Source: Simmondsia chinensis
Lineage: Eukaryota > Streptophyta > Magnoliopsida > Caryophyllales > Simmondsiaceae
Reading direction: 5' to 3'
Length of the DNA stretch: 64,000 nt
Assembly (NCBI GenBank): GCA_018398585.1
Contig: JAGTTD010000014.1
Span: 19,653,387 to 19,717,386 of the forward strand
Made by a program: the position numbers and the translations under genes. This document shows, one piece after another, positions 1 to 10,187 of the stretch (within the stretch, counting starts at the first letter, position 1; each line of letters begins with the position of its first letter). The notes beneath the pieces were generated by a model that saw nothing but the letters and a program-made list of their open reading frames with translations, had not been told where the DNA came from and made no database searches.

Positions 1-2
1 AG

Positions 3-470
3 GACAATCTCCATCAAGCACATGTTATAATGAAGTTTTATGCAAATAGGAAGCGTGTGGACAAAAATTTGGAAGTTGGAGACATGGTCTATCTGAAGTT
101 ATAGCCTTAAAGAAAATCAACCATGGCTGTGAGGAGGAATGTGAAGTTGTGTGCTAGGTTCTTTGGACCATACAAGATCTTAGAAAATATTGGCAAAGTA
201 GCTTACAAGCTTGATTTACCACCTAACTCTTATATTCATCCTGTTTTTCATGTGTCCTTCCTCAAAAAACTTGTGGAGAGAGGTTGTGAAAGATCAATTC
301 AACCTTTGGACACAGCCCTAAATGGAGCTATTTTGCTAGAGCCTGTTGCTGTGCTTGATTCTCTCAAGTTGAAAGATGGTGACAGAGTCAGACAAGAGGT
401 TCTGGTGCAGTGGGCTAATCTGGATGACAAATTTTCGACTCGGGATGAGCTTCAATTCTTGAAGAGTTAA
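3..470 (+). pseudogene. gypsy integrase C-terminus with chromodomain-like tail
   Basis: This is the last ~155 codons of a gypsy Gag-Pol polyprotein. The upstream part reads AHVIMKFYANRKRVDKN in the same frame but has two in-frame stops near 103-110. It is then open from Met123 to the TAA at 468-470. The GPY/F-type module (RFFGPYKILENIGKVAYKL) and HPVFHVSFLKK identify the integrase C-terminus. The final EVLVQWANLDD segment resembles the chromodomain-like tail of Reina-type elements, which is thought to steer integration. It is closely similar to the reverse-strand copy at 37700-38206. The stops make it non-functional. Confidence 0.85.
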
Positions 471-519
471 TTTCCTAGCTTTCATTCTTGAGACAAGAAT
501 GTTTTCAAGAGGAGGGGAA

Positions 520-947
520 TGTTATAATCGTGCTGCAAAAGGTCTTTCATGGTTGCTATTTAACTTCTGATATTTGAAGCTTGTTTTGATTAGTTGCTGG
601 TTTGTTGTCTTAGTCGCTTATTGTGTTAGGTTTGAATTGATAGTTTGGCACCAAGTCTTGTATTAGTTGGTTAAGTCGGTTAAGTAAGTCAAGTGATGGT
701 CATATGTGGCGGCTGAGCTAGTTGTTAGTTGGTTGGTTCTTGTCTTGATACATTGTAACTAGATTTCTATAAGTAGTCAGCCTAAGTGTAAAATTCATTC
801 AATCAATCAAATACAACCTAATCTCTTTGAGATATTTTCTCACTCTCATCTAATTCTCTCTCTAATTTCTCATCTCCTTCTCTTCTTTTCTCATCTACAC
901 TCTCTCTTTCACATGGTTAGACTTCTAGTTCAACTAGAGGCTTAACA
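520..947 (+). repeat. 3' LTR of the Reina-like element
   Basis: A 428-bp LTR bounded by TG (520) and CA (946-947), directly after a purine tract. It holds a CT-rich microsatellite-like stretch (about 838-908), as in the other Reina-type LTRs here. Just before its end is an inverted repeat, CTTCTAG 922-928 and CTAGAGG 934-940 with loop TTCAA, flanked by GTTA/TAAC. The 3' boundary is inferred by analogy with the LTR ending at 46291. Confidence 0.75.
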
Positions 948-956
948 CCCTTCAAT

Positions 957-1044
957 CAGGACCAGAGAAAGATGTCCCAAGAAGTGATTGATTTGGTTAA
1001 AAAAGAGATTGAGAGACTCTTAAAGGCCAAAATCTTCAGGATTG
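957..1044 (+). pseudogene. Tat/Ogre-like pol fragment, just upstream of RT
   Basis: This short piece reads QDQRKMSQEVIDLVKKEIER and then LLKAKIFRI, the segment that precedes the RT palm in Tat/Ogre-type gypsy elements (a family motif of the form EIxxLIKAxFIR). The frame is interrupted at 1045 by the small non-autonomous element. It resumes at 3613 with VIKKNGKIRVSIDFRDLN, so the two pieces were once one RT coding sequence. Inference from the motif and from continuity across the insertion. Confidence 0.7.
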
Positions 1045-1502
1045 TGTTATGATTCAAGTTCAATTTGAATCATAACCTAGGGTTTTGATAGTAAATCACA
1101 CTAAGAAATGAGATCAAGATATGAATCAATAAAATTCAATGGTGAATTAGTGATTATAGATGAGGTTAAGAAGGAGAAAATGAGATCAAGAAGAGATAAC
1201 AAGATAAGAAGTAGAGGTTGAGAAGAGAAGTTAAGAATTAAGAAAGAAGCTAGAGAGAACTTGGAAGAACAAGAGAAAGAATCAATTCATTTCATCAACA
1301 TGTTTACTTACTGTGACGACATCACATATTTATACTAGTTATAAGCTAATGGCGGTGAACATTGCACCTAGACATATGCCAACCGACTCAACAAACAATG
1401 AAAGACTGATACATGAAGTTGCTACCACTTATTACTTGAATTATACTAAAGACTTAACTGCCTAATCTTACTCCCTATATCTAATATAGCCGACTCATGA
1501 CA
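1045..1502 (-). repeat. 3' LTR of the small non-autonomous element
   Basis: On the plus strand it runs TGTTATGATTC to CATGACA. Its U5 end (plus-strand left) carries a perfect 12-bp inverted repeat, GTTATGATTCAA 1046-1057 and TTGAATCATAAC 1065-1076. It matches 3156-3612 over its full length with scattered, mostly transition, differences. Confidence 0.85.
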
Positions 1503-1878
1503 GTACTACCCCCTTTGAGATTATTGTCCTCAAGAATATTAGGGTGTAGCATAGCTTCAAATCAGGGATGTTGAATTTTCACAGCTTGAGTTGCTTATTT
1601 GTTGTATGCATTGGAACCCGGAACTTCAACCCAGTCTTGCAGCTTCCGAGGATCTTGAGTTGCCTTAGATACTATAACAACTTGTTGAAAAGCTTGCAAA
1701 TGTCCTCCTACTTGAGAGGTTTCACTACGAAGTTCCCTTTGCTGTGGACCAACACTCATAAATTCTTGGTAACTAGATGTTTCCCACAACGTTTCAACCC
1801 ATTCATCAACCCTTTCTTCATGCTTCTCCTAGCAAATGTACTAAGAACCCCAATACATGCAGCTGCCACAAAAGTAAA

Positions 1879-2325
1879 CTACTTGCATATCTCTTCCCAA
1901 TAGAAGGGTTTCTTCTTGAAATGTCCCAAGTCTTTGATCTTGACTATAATGTTGTTGATGCTATGAGGAATGTCCCATGTCTCTTCCCTTGGTTCTGGAG
2001 GTCTAGAGTCAGAGTTCTTAGTTGAATATAACTCAGCTCCAGTCGAATGAAAGTGCACATGGATTGGATCCTGCAACCTGTGAGTCCAAAAGCTCTCTGT
2101 CATGTTTAAGTCTTGATTTCCAGCTTTAATGTCTGAAAGCCAACTGAATCCAGCCTCGTCAATGGAATTTTTCCCCAATTGCTGCTCAAGGACGTGCTGC
2201 TGACTCTTGTACTGAAGCTGTAAAGGGTTTATATCCGCTGGAAATGATACATTTTCCCTCTTATTCAAGCTTGTTTCTGCACAAATATGCACATTTGGTT
2301 CAACAGATGGTGGCATTGCTTGCAT
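1879..2325 (-). pseudogene. unknown ORF of the small non-autonomous element
   Basis: A 148-codon open frame inside the 1045-3612 element, reading away from its primer site. I do not recognise it. It has an acidic/polar N-terminal half, then RPPEPREETWDIP and the basic stretch LGHFKKKPFYWEEICK. After a stop the frame continues with FTFVAAACIGVLSTFARRS, which looks like one membrane-type hydrophobic stretch followed by basic residues. This resembles real coding sequence broken by a stop rather than a random ORF. It has no similarity I can see to Gag, RT, RNase H or integrase. It may be a protein carried by a non-autonomous family or a captured gene fragment; function unknown. Confidence 0.45.
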
Positions 2326-2419
2326 TGGAGAGGAAGTAGCTTGAGTATTTACTGCATTGATGGCTACTGCAATGGTATCAGCCCCCTTTCTTGCTGAATT
2401 TAAGTGTTTGCTCCCTTTC

Positions 2420-2629
2420 TTAATAAATTTGCTGTTGTATTGTTAGGCTTGTGTTCCTCATTTGATCTTTCATTGCATTTATAGCAAGTACTACATCATC
2501 CATTCGCTGATGTAACAGGGCCATGTGATCAACCGAAGCACTTCCAATGTTCACTTCACCATTGTGAGGTTGTCCGGCCATGTCAAATGCTTGCTTGAGC
2601 TGAATTTCCTGAACAATTGCAATCACCAC
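2420..2629 (-). pseudogene. short Gag-like N-terminal ORF
   Basis: A 69-codon frame starting a few hundred bases after the primer site. A likely true start is the internal Met at 2581 (MAGQPHNGEVNIG). It then reads HQRMDDVVLAINAMKDQMRN, a coiled-coil-like stretch resembling the N-terminal region of Reina-type Gag (compare the reverse-strand gag starts near 22566 and 47725). The frame ends before any capsid or zinc knuckle. Inferred as the remnant of a gag start that could retain packaging sequence. Confidence 0.4.
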
Positions 2630-3155
2630 CGCAAGATTGATACTGCTATATCACCAAATCCCCACAATATCCTGCTGCAGAAATAACCTTAGGATCTCAA
2701 CTCAATTCAGCTTAACAGATTCTCAAGCTAAACACAACTATATCACAGCAACTCAGCATCTAAAATGTCCTACTCAGCACAATTCTAGGCAAATAGTCCA
2801 AATGCAATCTGATTGAGTTCAATGTCAATTCAGCTTGCTTGATCTCAAATATAGCTCGATCTTGAGCTAAACCAGCAAGTCCAATTTCAGAAAAGCTGGA
2901 TCGAATGAATTAGAGCTCGTTGTTGCAATCCGATCAGCAAAATGTCATATCGCAGCTCTTGACAACAATTTGACAGTTCTTGATCACCGATATTGAAATC
3001 TTAAGTGCAGAACCTGCCAACAGCAAATCATAACTAAAATTCAGACAATTTAAGGTTTTTTTTTTTTTTTGTGTGTTCTTGATTAAACACGCAATGATCA
3101 AGAATTTGACATCAATGAACTTGATTTGGAATCAAATCAAGACTCTGATACCAAT

Positions 3156-3612
3156 TGTTATGATTTAAGTTCAATTTGAATCATAATCTAGGGTTTTGAT
3201 AGTAAATCACACTAAGAAATGAGATCAAGCTATGAATCAATAAAATTCAATGGCAAATTAGTGATTATAGATGAGGTTAAGAACGATAAAATGAGATCAA
3301 GAGGAGATAACAAGATGAGACATAGAGGTTGAGAAGAGAAGTTAAGAATTGAGAAAGAAACTTGAGAGAACTTGGAAGAACTAGAGAAAGAATCAATTTA
3401 TTTCATCAACATGTTTACTTACAATGAAGAGATCACATATTTATACTAGTTGTAAGCTAAGGCTGTGAACATTGCACCTAGACATATGCCAACCGATTCA
3501 GCAAACAATGAAAGACTGATACATGAAGTTGCTACCACTTATTACTTGAATTATACTAAAGACTTAACTACCTAATCTTACTCCCTATATCTAATATAGC
3601 CGACTCATGACA
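3156..3612 (-). repeat. 5' LTR of the small non-autonomous element
   Basis: Partner of 1045-1502. On the minus strand its end at 3156 is followed by CAATTGGTATCAGAG, a tRNA-Met-type primer binding site. The terminal inverted repeat has one arm changed (GATTTAA) relative to the other LTR. Confidence 0.85.
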
Positions 3613-4950
3613 GACTGCTATGTATGTTCAATGGTTGGAAAACATTATTCCTGTCATAAAAAAGAATGGCAAAATTAGAGTCAGTATTGATTTCAGAGAT
3701 CTGAATACACACACCCCAAAGGAATAACCTAATGCCAATTGTTGATGTGCTTATTGATTCAACCTCAAGGCTTGAGGTCTTGTCCTTTATGAATGGCTAT
3801 TAGGTACTTCCAAGTTATGATTGCTTTGGAAGATACCCACAAAGTAGCATTCAGGTAGCTGGGATCAATAGGGATCTTTAAGTGGGTGGCTATGTCATTT
3901 GGCTTGAAAAACACCGATGCCACCTACAAGAGAGCCATGAACATGATCTATCATAATCTCATCAACATGGCCATGGAAGTCTACATAGATGATATCATGG
4001 TTGAGTCAAAGTCCCATGTCAAACACTTGGAAGACTTGAGAATGAGGAGCCATAATCTCAAGATGAACTGAATGAAGTGTGCCTTTGTCATGCATGCTAG
4101 GAACTTCCTTGGTTTTTTGGTACACCAGTGGGGCATTGAGGTAAACATTAATAAGACTAAGACCATTCAATAGGAAAACCGCGTTCTAGTAAAAAGGAGA
4201 TTAAATGCTTCTTAAGGCAGGTTCATTTTCTGAAACATTTCAGTTCAAATGTCACAGGGAAAACCAAAGCTTTCTCTGCACTACTGAGACTCAAGTCTGA
4301 GAAGGACTTCAAGTGGGAGGAGCCACATCAAGCAGCATTCGAGGCTATTAAGGACGACTTGATCAGGCTGCAAGTGTTGATTCCACCAAAGCAAGGCAAA
4401 CCTTTGAAGATTTATGCCTCTGCTTTTGATGAATCAATTGGTTGTTTACTTATACAAGACAATGAGCAAAGATTTGAATAAGTTGTCTTCTATCCTAGTT
4501 GTTGTTTAAGTGAATGTGAAATAAAATATTCCTCTATTGAGAAATTATGCCTATCTCTTTTCTATGTATGCATTACTTCTATGTCTATCTCTATTCTATG
4601 CATAAGTGAAACAAAGGCATTACTTCTTAGCATTTACCATATACATGGTTGCTCAGACTGATATCCTTAGGTACATGCTAGATAGACCTCTGATGAGAGG
4701 AAGATTAAACAAGTGGAGCATTGCTTTTCTTCAGTTTGAATTGGTATATGCGTAACAAAAGTCAGTCAAAGGCCAAAACCTTAGCAGACGTTCTATTTGA
4801 CCATCCAAATATTCACATTGGCTTAGACTATGAGCCAGCCCAACTCGTAGTGGTGGAAATGGTTCTAATTATACTTTGAAGGATCAAAGACCAATTTATG
4901 TGCCAGAGTTGCAATTGTGATTGAATCCCGTACTAGGATCTTCACTAAGT
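3613..4950 (+). pseudogene. Tat/Ogre-like reverse transcriptase and RNase H remnant
   Basis: Continuation of the RT frame broken at 1044. Visible RT pieces are KKNGKIRVSIDFRDLN, an open stretch 3886-4071 with VYIDDIMVESK (the catalytic YIDD box, about 3981-3992), and the connection region up to about 4380. RNase H follows with PLKIYASAFDESIGCLLIQD and CEIKYSSIEKLCLSLFY. There are many stops and frameshifts, and a local duplication near 4545-4620 compared with the copy at 35790-35870. The same wording as 34913-35990 shows both belong to one family. The sequence breaks off at a poly-T tract near 4953, where a LINE-like retroposon begins. Clearly inactive. Confidence 0.85.
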
Positions 4951-7205
4951 TGTTGTTTTTTTTTTTTTTTTCTTTGATAAGTTAGTGTGTATATATACCA
5001 AAAAAATTGTACATTACGAGGGGCATACCCAAAACATGGCCAAGGCCTACAAAGCAATTCATAAAAAGAATGCAAACAAGCTTAAGAAAAAAAAATTTTA
5101 ATAGGGCAAAACTCAACAAACTAAATACAATTCATACATCAAAGGACAGCAAAGCAAAATCCTAACATGACAGATGGAGAAAATCATGGAAGACGAAACT
5201 CAGATGAAGGGTGGAAGACCAGATACTGCTTCTTTGAAGCTGCTCAAGCCACTCTGCACTTAACTTGGGAAGCCAACGGACAAAGACCCACATCAAACCC
5301 AACAAGTTGACTTGAACCTCACAATCCCAGTAGCATAGAAAACAATGCTTGAATCGACAAAACCCGACCGAAGACAAGACTCGGGCTGGACAAAACCACC
5401 AGGCTCAAAAGGGCCGCGAGGGGAAGACCCCCCGTGGCCCTAGTAGGCCCAAAACGGGCCCCAGAGGAACTTCTTCCCCGAGCAAAAGAGGGAAACTAAA
5501 TGGGCCTGGAAGAAGCCCATGTCGAGGTCCAAACAATCCCAAGATAGCCCAACGCCAGTATGGTGCTGAGCCAAGAAGAGAAAACCGGGCCCTATTGGCC
5601 CGGTTGCTATAGAAGCTGGCCCCCAATGGGGGGTTCATGAGTCCCAAAACGAACCAGAAATTAGGCTCAAGCTCTGGCCCAGAGAGAGGAGTTCGGGCTG
5701 TCAATCGAAATTCAACTTCCTCCTTACCTAGCCCAGCCCAATAACCAACCCATCTTGAGATCCATTTGCATTTGGGCCCTAAAAAAGCCCGTACTTCTTG
5801 TACAAATAGGTTCATCCAAACCTAGGCCCCAAAGCCTATCCCTAGTAGTCACGGGATCCTGTCCATCTCAGGTACAACCGGCCCACTTGTACCGCGAATC
5901 CCAACCATTTGTACCTGCCCAACTAGACCCATAACCCGAACACGTAGGCCATCAGTGAGCCGAACCCGAACAAGCCTAACAAGCCAACTGCCCTTTCCAT
6001 CTTCCAAGGCATGACCCAAAGGCCCGAAATCAGGAGGCCCTAAAGCTTCAACAAAAATGAACCCAAAAGCTAGCCCATGCATACCACAAACCCATATAGA
6101 TAGCTAAGCTCTATTTGGCCCAAAGCCACACACCCACCCAAGCCATTAGGTGGGCTCGTAGTACCCGGCCCAAGATTATGCAAGCCACTCTCTCCTAAAC
6201 CCGGGTCCGAAAGCTCAGCCCCATTGGGCCTGGATTCCCCACAACCCGTGGTCCCATGAACAAGACCAAGTCTATCATCAACACTTGCACCTTGCACAAG
6301 CCACACTAGAACCCTAGCACCACCCAATGCCACCCCCTCCATAACCCACAACCACCAGTGGCAATGCCAACAGCTGCTAAACCCGGCCAAAAAACTTAGC
6401 ACGACCATGGTGAAGGTAAATGTCGTATCTTACGACTCCCGGAAAATGACGACCATCATAATCAAAGAACAAAACTTTGCCTGGAGATGCTATAGCCATG
6501 CATCACACAAACCCCACCTCCATGCGCATGGGGTAGAACCCTTTTTCCCAATGTAAAAGAAAGCATTTGTTCTAAAAAAGAGACAACCTCCCAATGACCA
6601 TGACCATTGTTATACTAAGGAAGAGCAAGGGGAGGACAAGACCATCATCCAAAACGTAGCAACACGCACATGTTTCAAAAGAACAACCCGAACCAAACAT
6701 GGAGACAATCCCATCTATACCTAATACTGTATGGAACCACTATGGTACTCACATCGAGGCTTAAGCGAGAAATTTTTTTCTATTTTTATGAAGCTCACCA
6801 GAAACCACCACGATAACCATCACTGAGCCACTGCATAGCCACCACTAGCTAGAAAAATTCAAAAATTTTGAAATAACCACCAGAAAAGGAAAGAGCGTGA
6901 TTTTAGGAACCAGATCCACCAAATCCGAACCCTCCTTAACTAAACAAATCAGGGGAGATAACTTGTAATCTTACCAGAATTAGAGAGAAACCCTAGCCAT
7001 CCGAGGAGGAAGAAGATAGAGAAAGACCCGCCTAAGCCAAGTAACCATCCCAAACACCAGCAACAACAAGCCACGAAACAAGGAGGAAAAAGACGACAGC
7101 AACTGGAGATTTTGGCGAGAAAACACTAAGAATATGCATCCTATGCAGCACCACAGCCAACACCTCCAACCTCCCTCACTCATCTGTGTTTCACCCTCAA
7201 ACCAA
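4951..7205 (-). mobile_element. degenerate LINE-like retroposon, reverse strand
   Basis: A 2.2-kb block splits Tat-like RNase H sequence: Ty3-type RNase H to the left, archaeal-type RNase H to the right. Its left end is an 18-nt or longer T tract (about 4953-4971), that is, a 3' poly(A) on the minus strand. This is preceded on that strand by ACTTATCAAAGAAAA and, further up, a GCCCCTCGTAATGTAC-type tail, both characteristic of plant L1-type 3' ends. The body is GC-rich, unlike its neighbours, with runs of Gly/Leu/Pro-rich minus-strand frames (5405-5815, 5849-6082, 6070-6408). No endonuclease or RT is recognisable, so most of the coding part is missing or the element is non-autonomous. I could not establish a TSD; both ends are approximate. 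Confidence 0.5.
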
Positions 7206-7572
7206 TAATAGAATTTGACAAATGTCTATATCCCATGAAAGCTCACAAAGAGACGAGCCCAGAACTGCAAAGAATGTTCCTGTTGGACCTTGGACATGCC
7301 CTCACATGGTCGGATAAGGTTCGGGAAAACCTCCATGCATTTCCCACCTAATAATATGGCAGAGTATGAGGCATTGATCACAGGCCTAAACATTCTATTA
7401 GAGATGCAAATCCCCAATGTTGTGGTAAAACAGGATTCGCAATTTGTCATTTGCCAAGTAAAAGGGGATTTCAGTGTTTAAGTGGTAGCTTGAACAAATA
7501 CACCTCAGTGGTGCAAAAACTATTGAGTAAGTTTGATGGTGTTTTGTTTCAACATATTCATTGAGAACAAAG
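7206..7572 (+). pseudogene. Tat/Ogre-type second (archaeal-like) RNase H remnant
   Basis: The open part 7290-7481 reads SHGRIRFGKTSMHFPPNNMA and EYEALITGLNILLEM, then VVVKQDSQFVICQVKGDFSV. NNMAEYEALI...GL and DSQ(L)V...QVKG are signatures of the additional RNase H found in the Tat/Ogre gypsy lineage. A frameshifted continuation, LLSKFDGVLFQHI, completes the domain. The LTR begins immediately after, so the integrase expected downstream is absent; either it was deleted or the family lacks it. Residues are preserved well enough for lineage assignment but not for activity. Confidence 0.8.
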
Positions 7573-7573
7573 T

Positions 7574-8942
7574 AGTTTTTTACACCCTAATTTCATTAGG
7601 GCTGGGACACCACCGTTTTTGGGTAAAGTGCTACGTGGCTATCACGTGTGGTCCTCATCGAGGGGAGTCAGGCCTTGAGGTGCTGTGATAATGACGTCTT
7701 GAGCTTAGTGCCTGGAAACCTTATTACCCTACAAGGGTATTAGCCACTCAAGGCTCGAGATGGCTTAAGGGTGAAATAAGCTGCAAGAACAGTAGTTTCC
7801 AAGCTTGAGGGAGTTACTTAGAGCGAATTTCAGTCACTTCGGCCTTAAGCTTAATTCAGGAGGGTGTGGGGCTTTAAAGGGAACTTCTAATTAAAATTCG
7901 GATATGCTCATCAAGGATTTCCCTCCAAAACTTATGACACATTGGTGAAGAACAAACGTGCGTAAAAGAAGAGCTTAGTGGCCAAACATGGGTAGAGTTG
8001 TCGCAAAAATAGGAGCAGCCACTATTTTCTTTTTCTATAAACAAAAGACTTTGCATCAGTCCAAAGTAGTACAGATATACTCAATACAAAGACCTCTTCA
8101 AGTTTTTTTTTTACAGCACACTTGTGCTCTTTTCCTAGGAGTAGTGCAACTTAGCTAGGTATAGCACAACGTAGATCATTGTTGTACTTACTTCTATTGT
8201 AATACAATCCTCGGGCTTTAGGTATGACATTCCAGTTTTAACCTATTCCCACAGATCAACAAGTTGAGATTTGGGGCTTTAGTTTAAGACATTGACGACC
8301 AAGGCTTTGTCCCTTGATTGCGGTTGTTTTAACATTATTGTCACTGCTTACTACATCAAGTGAACTTAGGATAGCGTCAGTGATTAGGGCTTTGACAGCT
8401 AAGGCTTTTCCCTTGATTACGTTGTTCTAAATCCAATGACCTGAATACGGTTTGCTCCAATTTAATCTTGTCGGACCTAAACTCATTCGAGTTATTATAA
8501 TTCAAGGGTGCCAGGCTTAAAAAACTGATCGACTCGGGCTTATAAGTGGATTGTTGAGCTCTTAGGTTTGTCTCCATCCTAGTTCCTGACTTTTAAGTGT
8601 ATGATGAAAGGTGTCTGTGGGCTCTGCTCCATCGTTGTAACTGCCATTCGAGTTAGGTCCATATCCTTTAATTTTCTATCATAAACATGCATAAAAAATA
8701 CCAAAAATATTAAACAAAATCTTCTTAATTAAAGTACAAGTAGAACTCACTATATAACAAAGGTCAAATACACAACAATATCACAACCTTTTCTCTTAAA
8801 ATGGTGAGTAGTTGAGGTCAAAGACATGCAGTTTGTAATTAGGTTCGCTCCCTAGTCACCGTGAGTCCCTTTTACACATTTGTTTTGTTTTCATATTATA
8901 TGCAACCACACATACATCACTTCAAACAAAATAGAGCAAGCA
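7574..8942 (+). repeat. Tat/Ogre-like LTR, first copy
   Basis: A ~1.37-kb LTR lying between pol (left) and a leader plus gag (right). It matches 18391-19495 and 36494-37286/47995-48296. A TATA-like CTATAAAC lies near 8035. The element contains an internal ~100-bp near-duplication built around TTTGAC..CCAAGGC..CCCTTGATT (about 8282-8330 and 8390-8425). The right end is placed at CA (8941-8942), before TTTTTGGCGACC, an Ogre/Tat-style primer site. The left end is approximate. Confidence 0.75.
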
Positions 8943-10187
8943 CGCCTTTTTGGCGACCACGATGAGAGGCTTAAAACAAGACTTCGTTGTCTTTAGCCCG
9001 TCGTGGATTACCATAACATAACTGCCGGCCATTTGCCTGTGGTCAAAACCAGGAGGTCCAATGCCCTAGAGCACAAGGAACCAAAAGGCTTAGCCCTTAT
9101 TGGATTCCCCTTAGAGCATCCTCTTAAGCAAAGTCCTTTATCTCAAAGGGATGAACAAAGTCACAGCCACTGTAATGAACCTGACAGTGATGATGATATC
9201 CCAGAAGATGAACTTATTGGACTTGATGGCCGTTCTCAAAAGAGCTTCATGCCTATGCTCAAACGTCTTTTAGAGATTGCGGACCAAAGAGTTCAATAGA
9301 CGGTGAGAGAAGCTTTCGAGAAGCAATGTTCCAAAACAGAACGCAATCTAGTGACTCAGCACGAAAACTATGATGCCATGAGAGCCGTAATTAATGACGT
9401 TGGAACCTGTATGAATAAGAGGCTTCACAAGGAGACTGATAGAGTCTTGGTAGAAATGAACTCAACCTTGTTTCTACTACTACCCTTATTGCTAAGGACA
9501 TGGCTAGGCAGACAGCTCATGAATTCGAACCTATTATGGTGAGACAAACCAAGGTTCATAATGGCTTGGTACAAGCTATTAGGGTGGATATCAAGAAACT
9601 TAGGCTTGTATCCTCACCACTAGTGCACGCTGGTTATCCACGCGAGATCCCCCCGAGCTCGTGGCTACCAATTGTTTTGTTTAACCTCATGGTCCGTGAG
9701 AGAACAAAAAATACAATTGTGGCAACTCCGGGTATTATACACCTGAACCCAGCCATAGAAATGATAACATGTCTCAAGGAGTTGCTGGCCCTTCTAACCA
9801 GAGTTTTCTCTCTAACTTCAAGGGACCTCAACCCTACTACACCATCATTCCCTGTCGTTGAGATAGGGGACATAGCCGTGCATTCCCTCCTCAAGTTGTA
9901 GAGATGACCTGGAGACCCACTAAAGGCCTCGAATTAGGAATACAAGGTCAGGTCCCTACTTCAGGGGTCTAGGCTGAACACTGGACCTCTTCATACTTAT
10001 CACATTTGGGGGGGGGGGGGGGGGGGGGGGGGGAGGGTATCCGAACTTGCTCAAGATCATGACTTGAGGGTTGATAGGGAAAGGATGAACCAACAACCTG
10101 CTAGCGTTGGTATGTTTTCAGGCATGCCACATAACCTAGGTCCTACTGCGGCATACTTCATGGCCAACCAAGCACATGGCTACTATG
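8943..10187 (+). pseudogene. Tat/Ogre-like leader and gag N-terminal region, first copy
   Basis: Starts with a TGGCGACC-type primer site (about 8951-8958; Ogre/Tat elements use tRNA-Arg-like sites). Then comes a gag-like frame from Met9003: acidic stretch SDDDIPEDELIGLDGRSQ, stop at 9297-9299, same frame to about 9470, then frameshifted to 9500-9901. The second copy at 19598-20158 reads the same protein with fewer breaks, which confirms the frame. The protein is hydrophilic and probably coiled-coil (DVGTCMNKRLHKETDRVLVE). A 26-nt G run lies inside. The copia element inserted at 10188 cuts it off. Confidence 0.7.
10008..10033 (+). repeat. poly(G) tract, 26 nt
   Basis: An uninterrupted run of 26 G residues inside Tat-like gag sequence, followed by AGGG. 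The aligned stretch in the second gag copy near 20530-20580 has no G run, so it arose in this copy. Its length may be inaccurate because long homopolymers are prone to sequencing error. Confidence 0.9.

Larger units (their letters stand above)
1..947 (+). mobile_element. 3' end of a Reina-like Ty3/gypsy retrotransposon
   Basis: The window opens inside a gypsy element running off the left edge. It shows the end of the polyprotein (3-470), a purine-rich polypurine tract (about 507-519) and a 3' LTR beginning TGTTATAATC at 520 and ending CTTAACA at 947. Tat-like RT coding sequence resumes just beyond (from about 957), so this element was inserted in a Tat/Ogre-like pol gene. No TSD can be tested because the 5' end lies outside the window. 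The tail wording (FFGPYKI, HPVFHVSFLKK, VLVQWANL) and the short LTR match the Reina-type chromovirus lineage; the lineage is inferred from motifs only. Confidence 0.85.
1045..3612 (-). mobile_element. small non-autonomous gypsy-like LTR element
   Basis: A 2,568-bp element with two LTRs of 458 and 457 bp and a 1,653-bp interior. It is flanked by an imperfect 5-bp TSD, GATTG (1040-1044) and GACTG (3613-3617). Reverse orientation is shown by a tRNA-Met-type primer site on the minus strand beside the right LTR (TTGGTATCAGAG, about 3143-3154) and a purine tract on the minus strand beside the left LTR (about 1503-1516). The interior has no recognisable RT, RNase H or integrase, only two ORFs of unknown type. 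By eye the LTRs differ at a few percent. It is inserted in Tat-like RT sequence. It would need enzymes in trans, plausibly from a Reina-like gypsy sharing PBS and LTR style. Confidence 0.85.

Noticed and set aside
5405..6408. Gly/Leu/Pro-rich minus-strand ORFs that look like a secreted or collagen-like protein
   Set aside because: They are in different frames, have low complexity driven by GGGCC words, and lie inside a LINE-like block.
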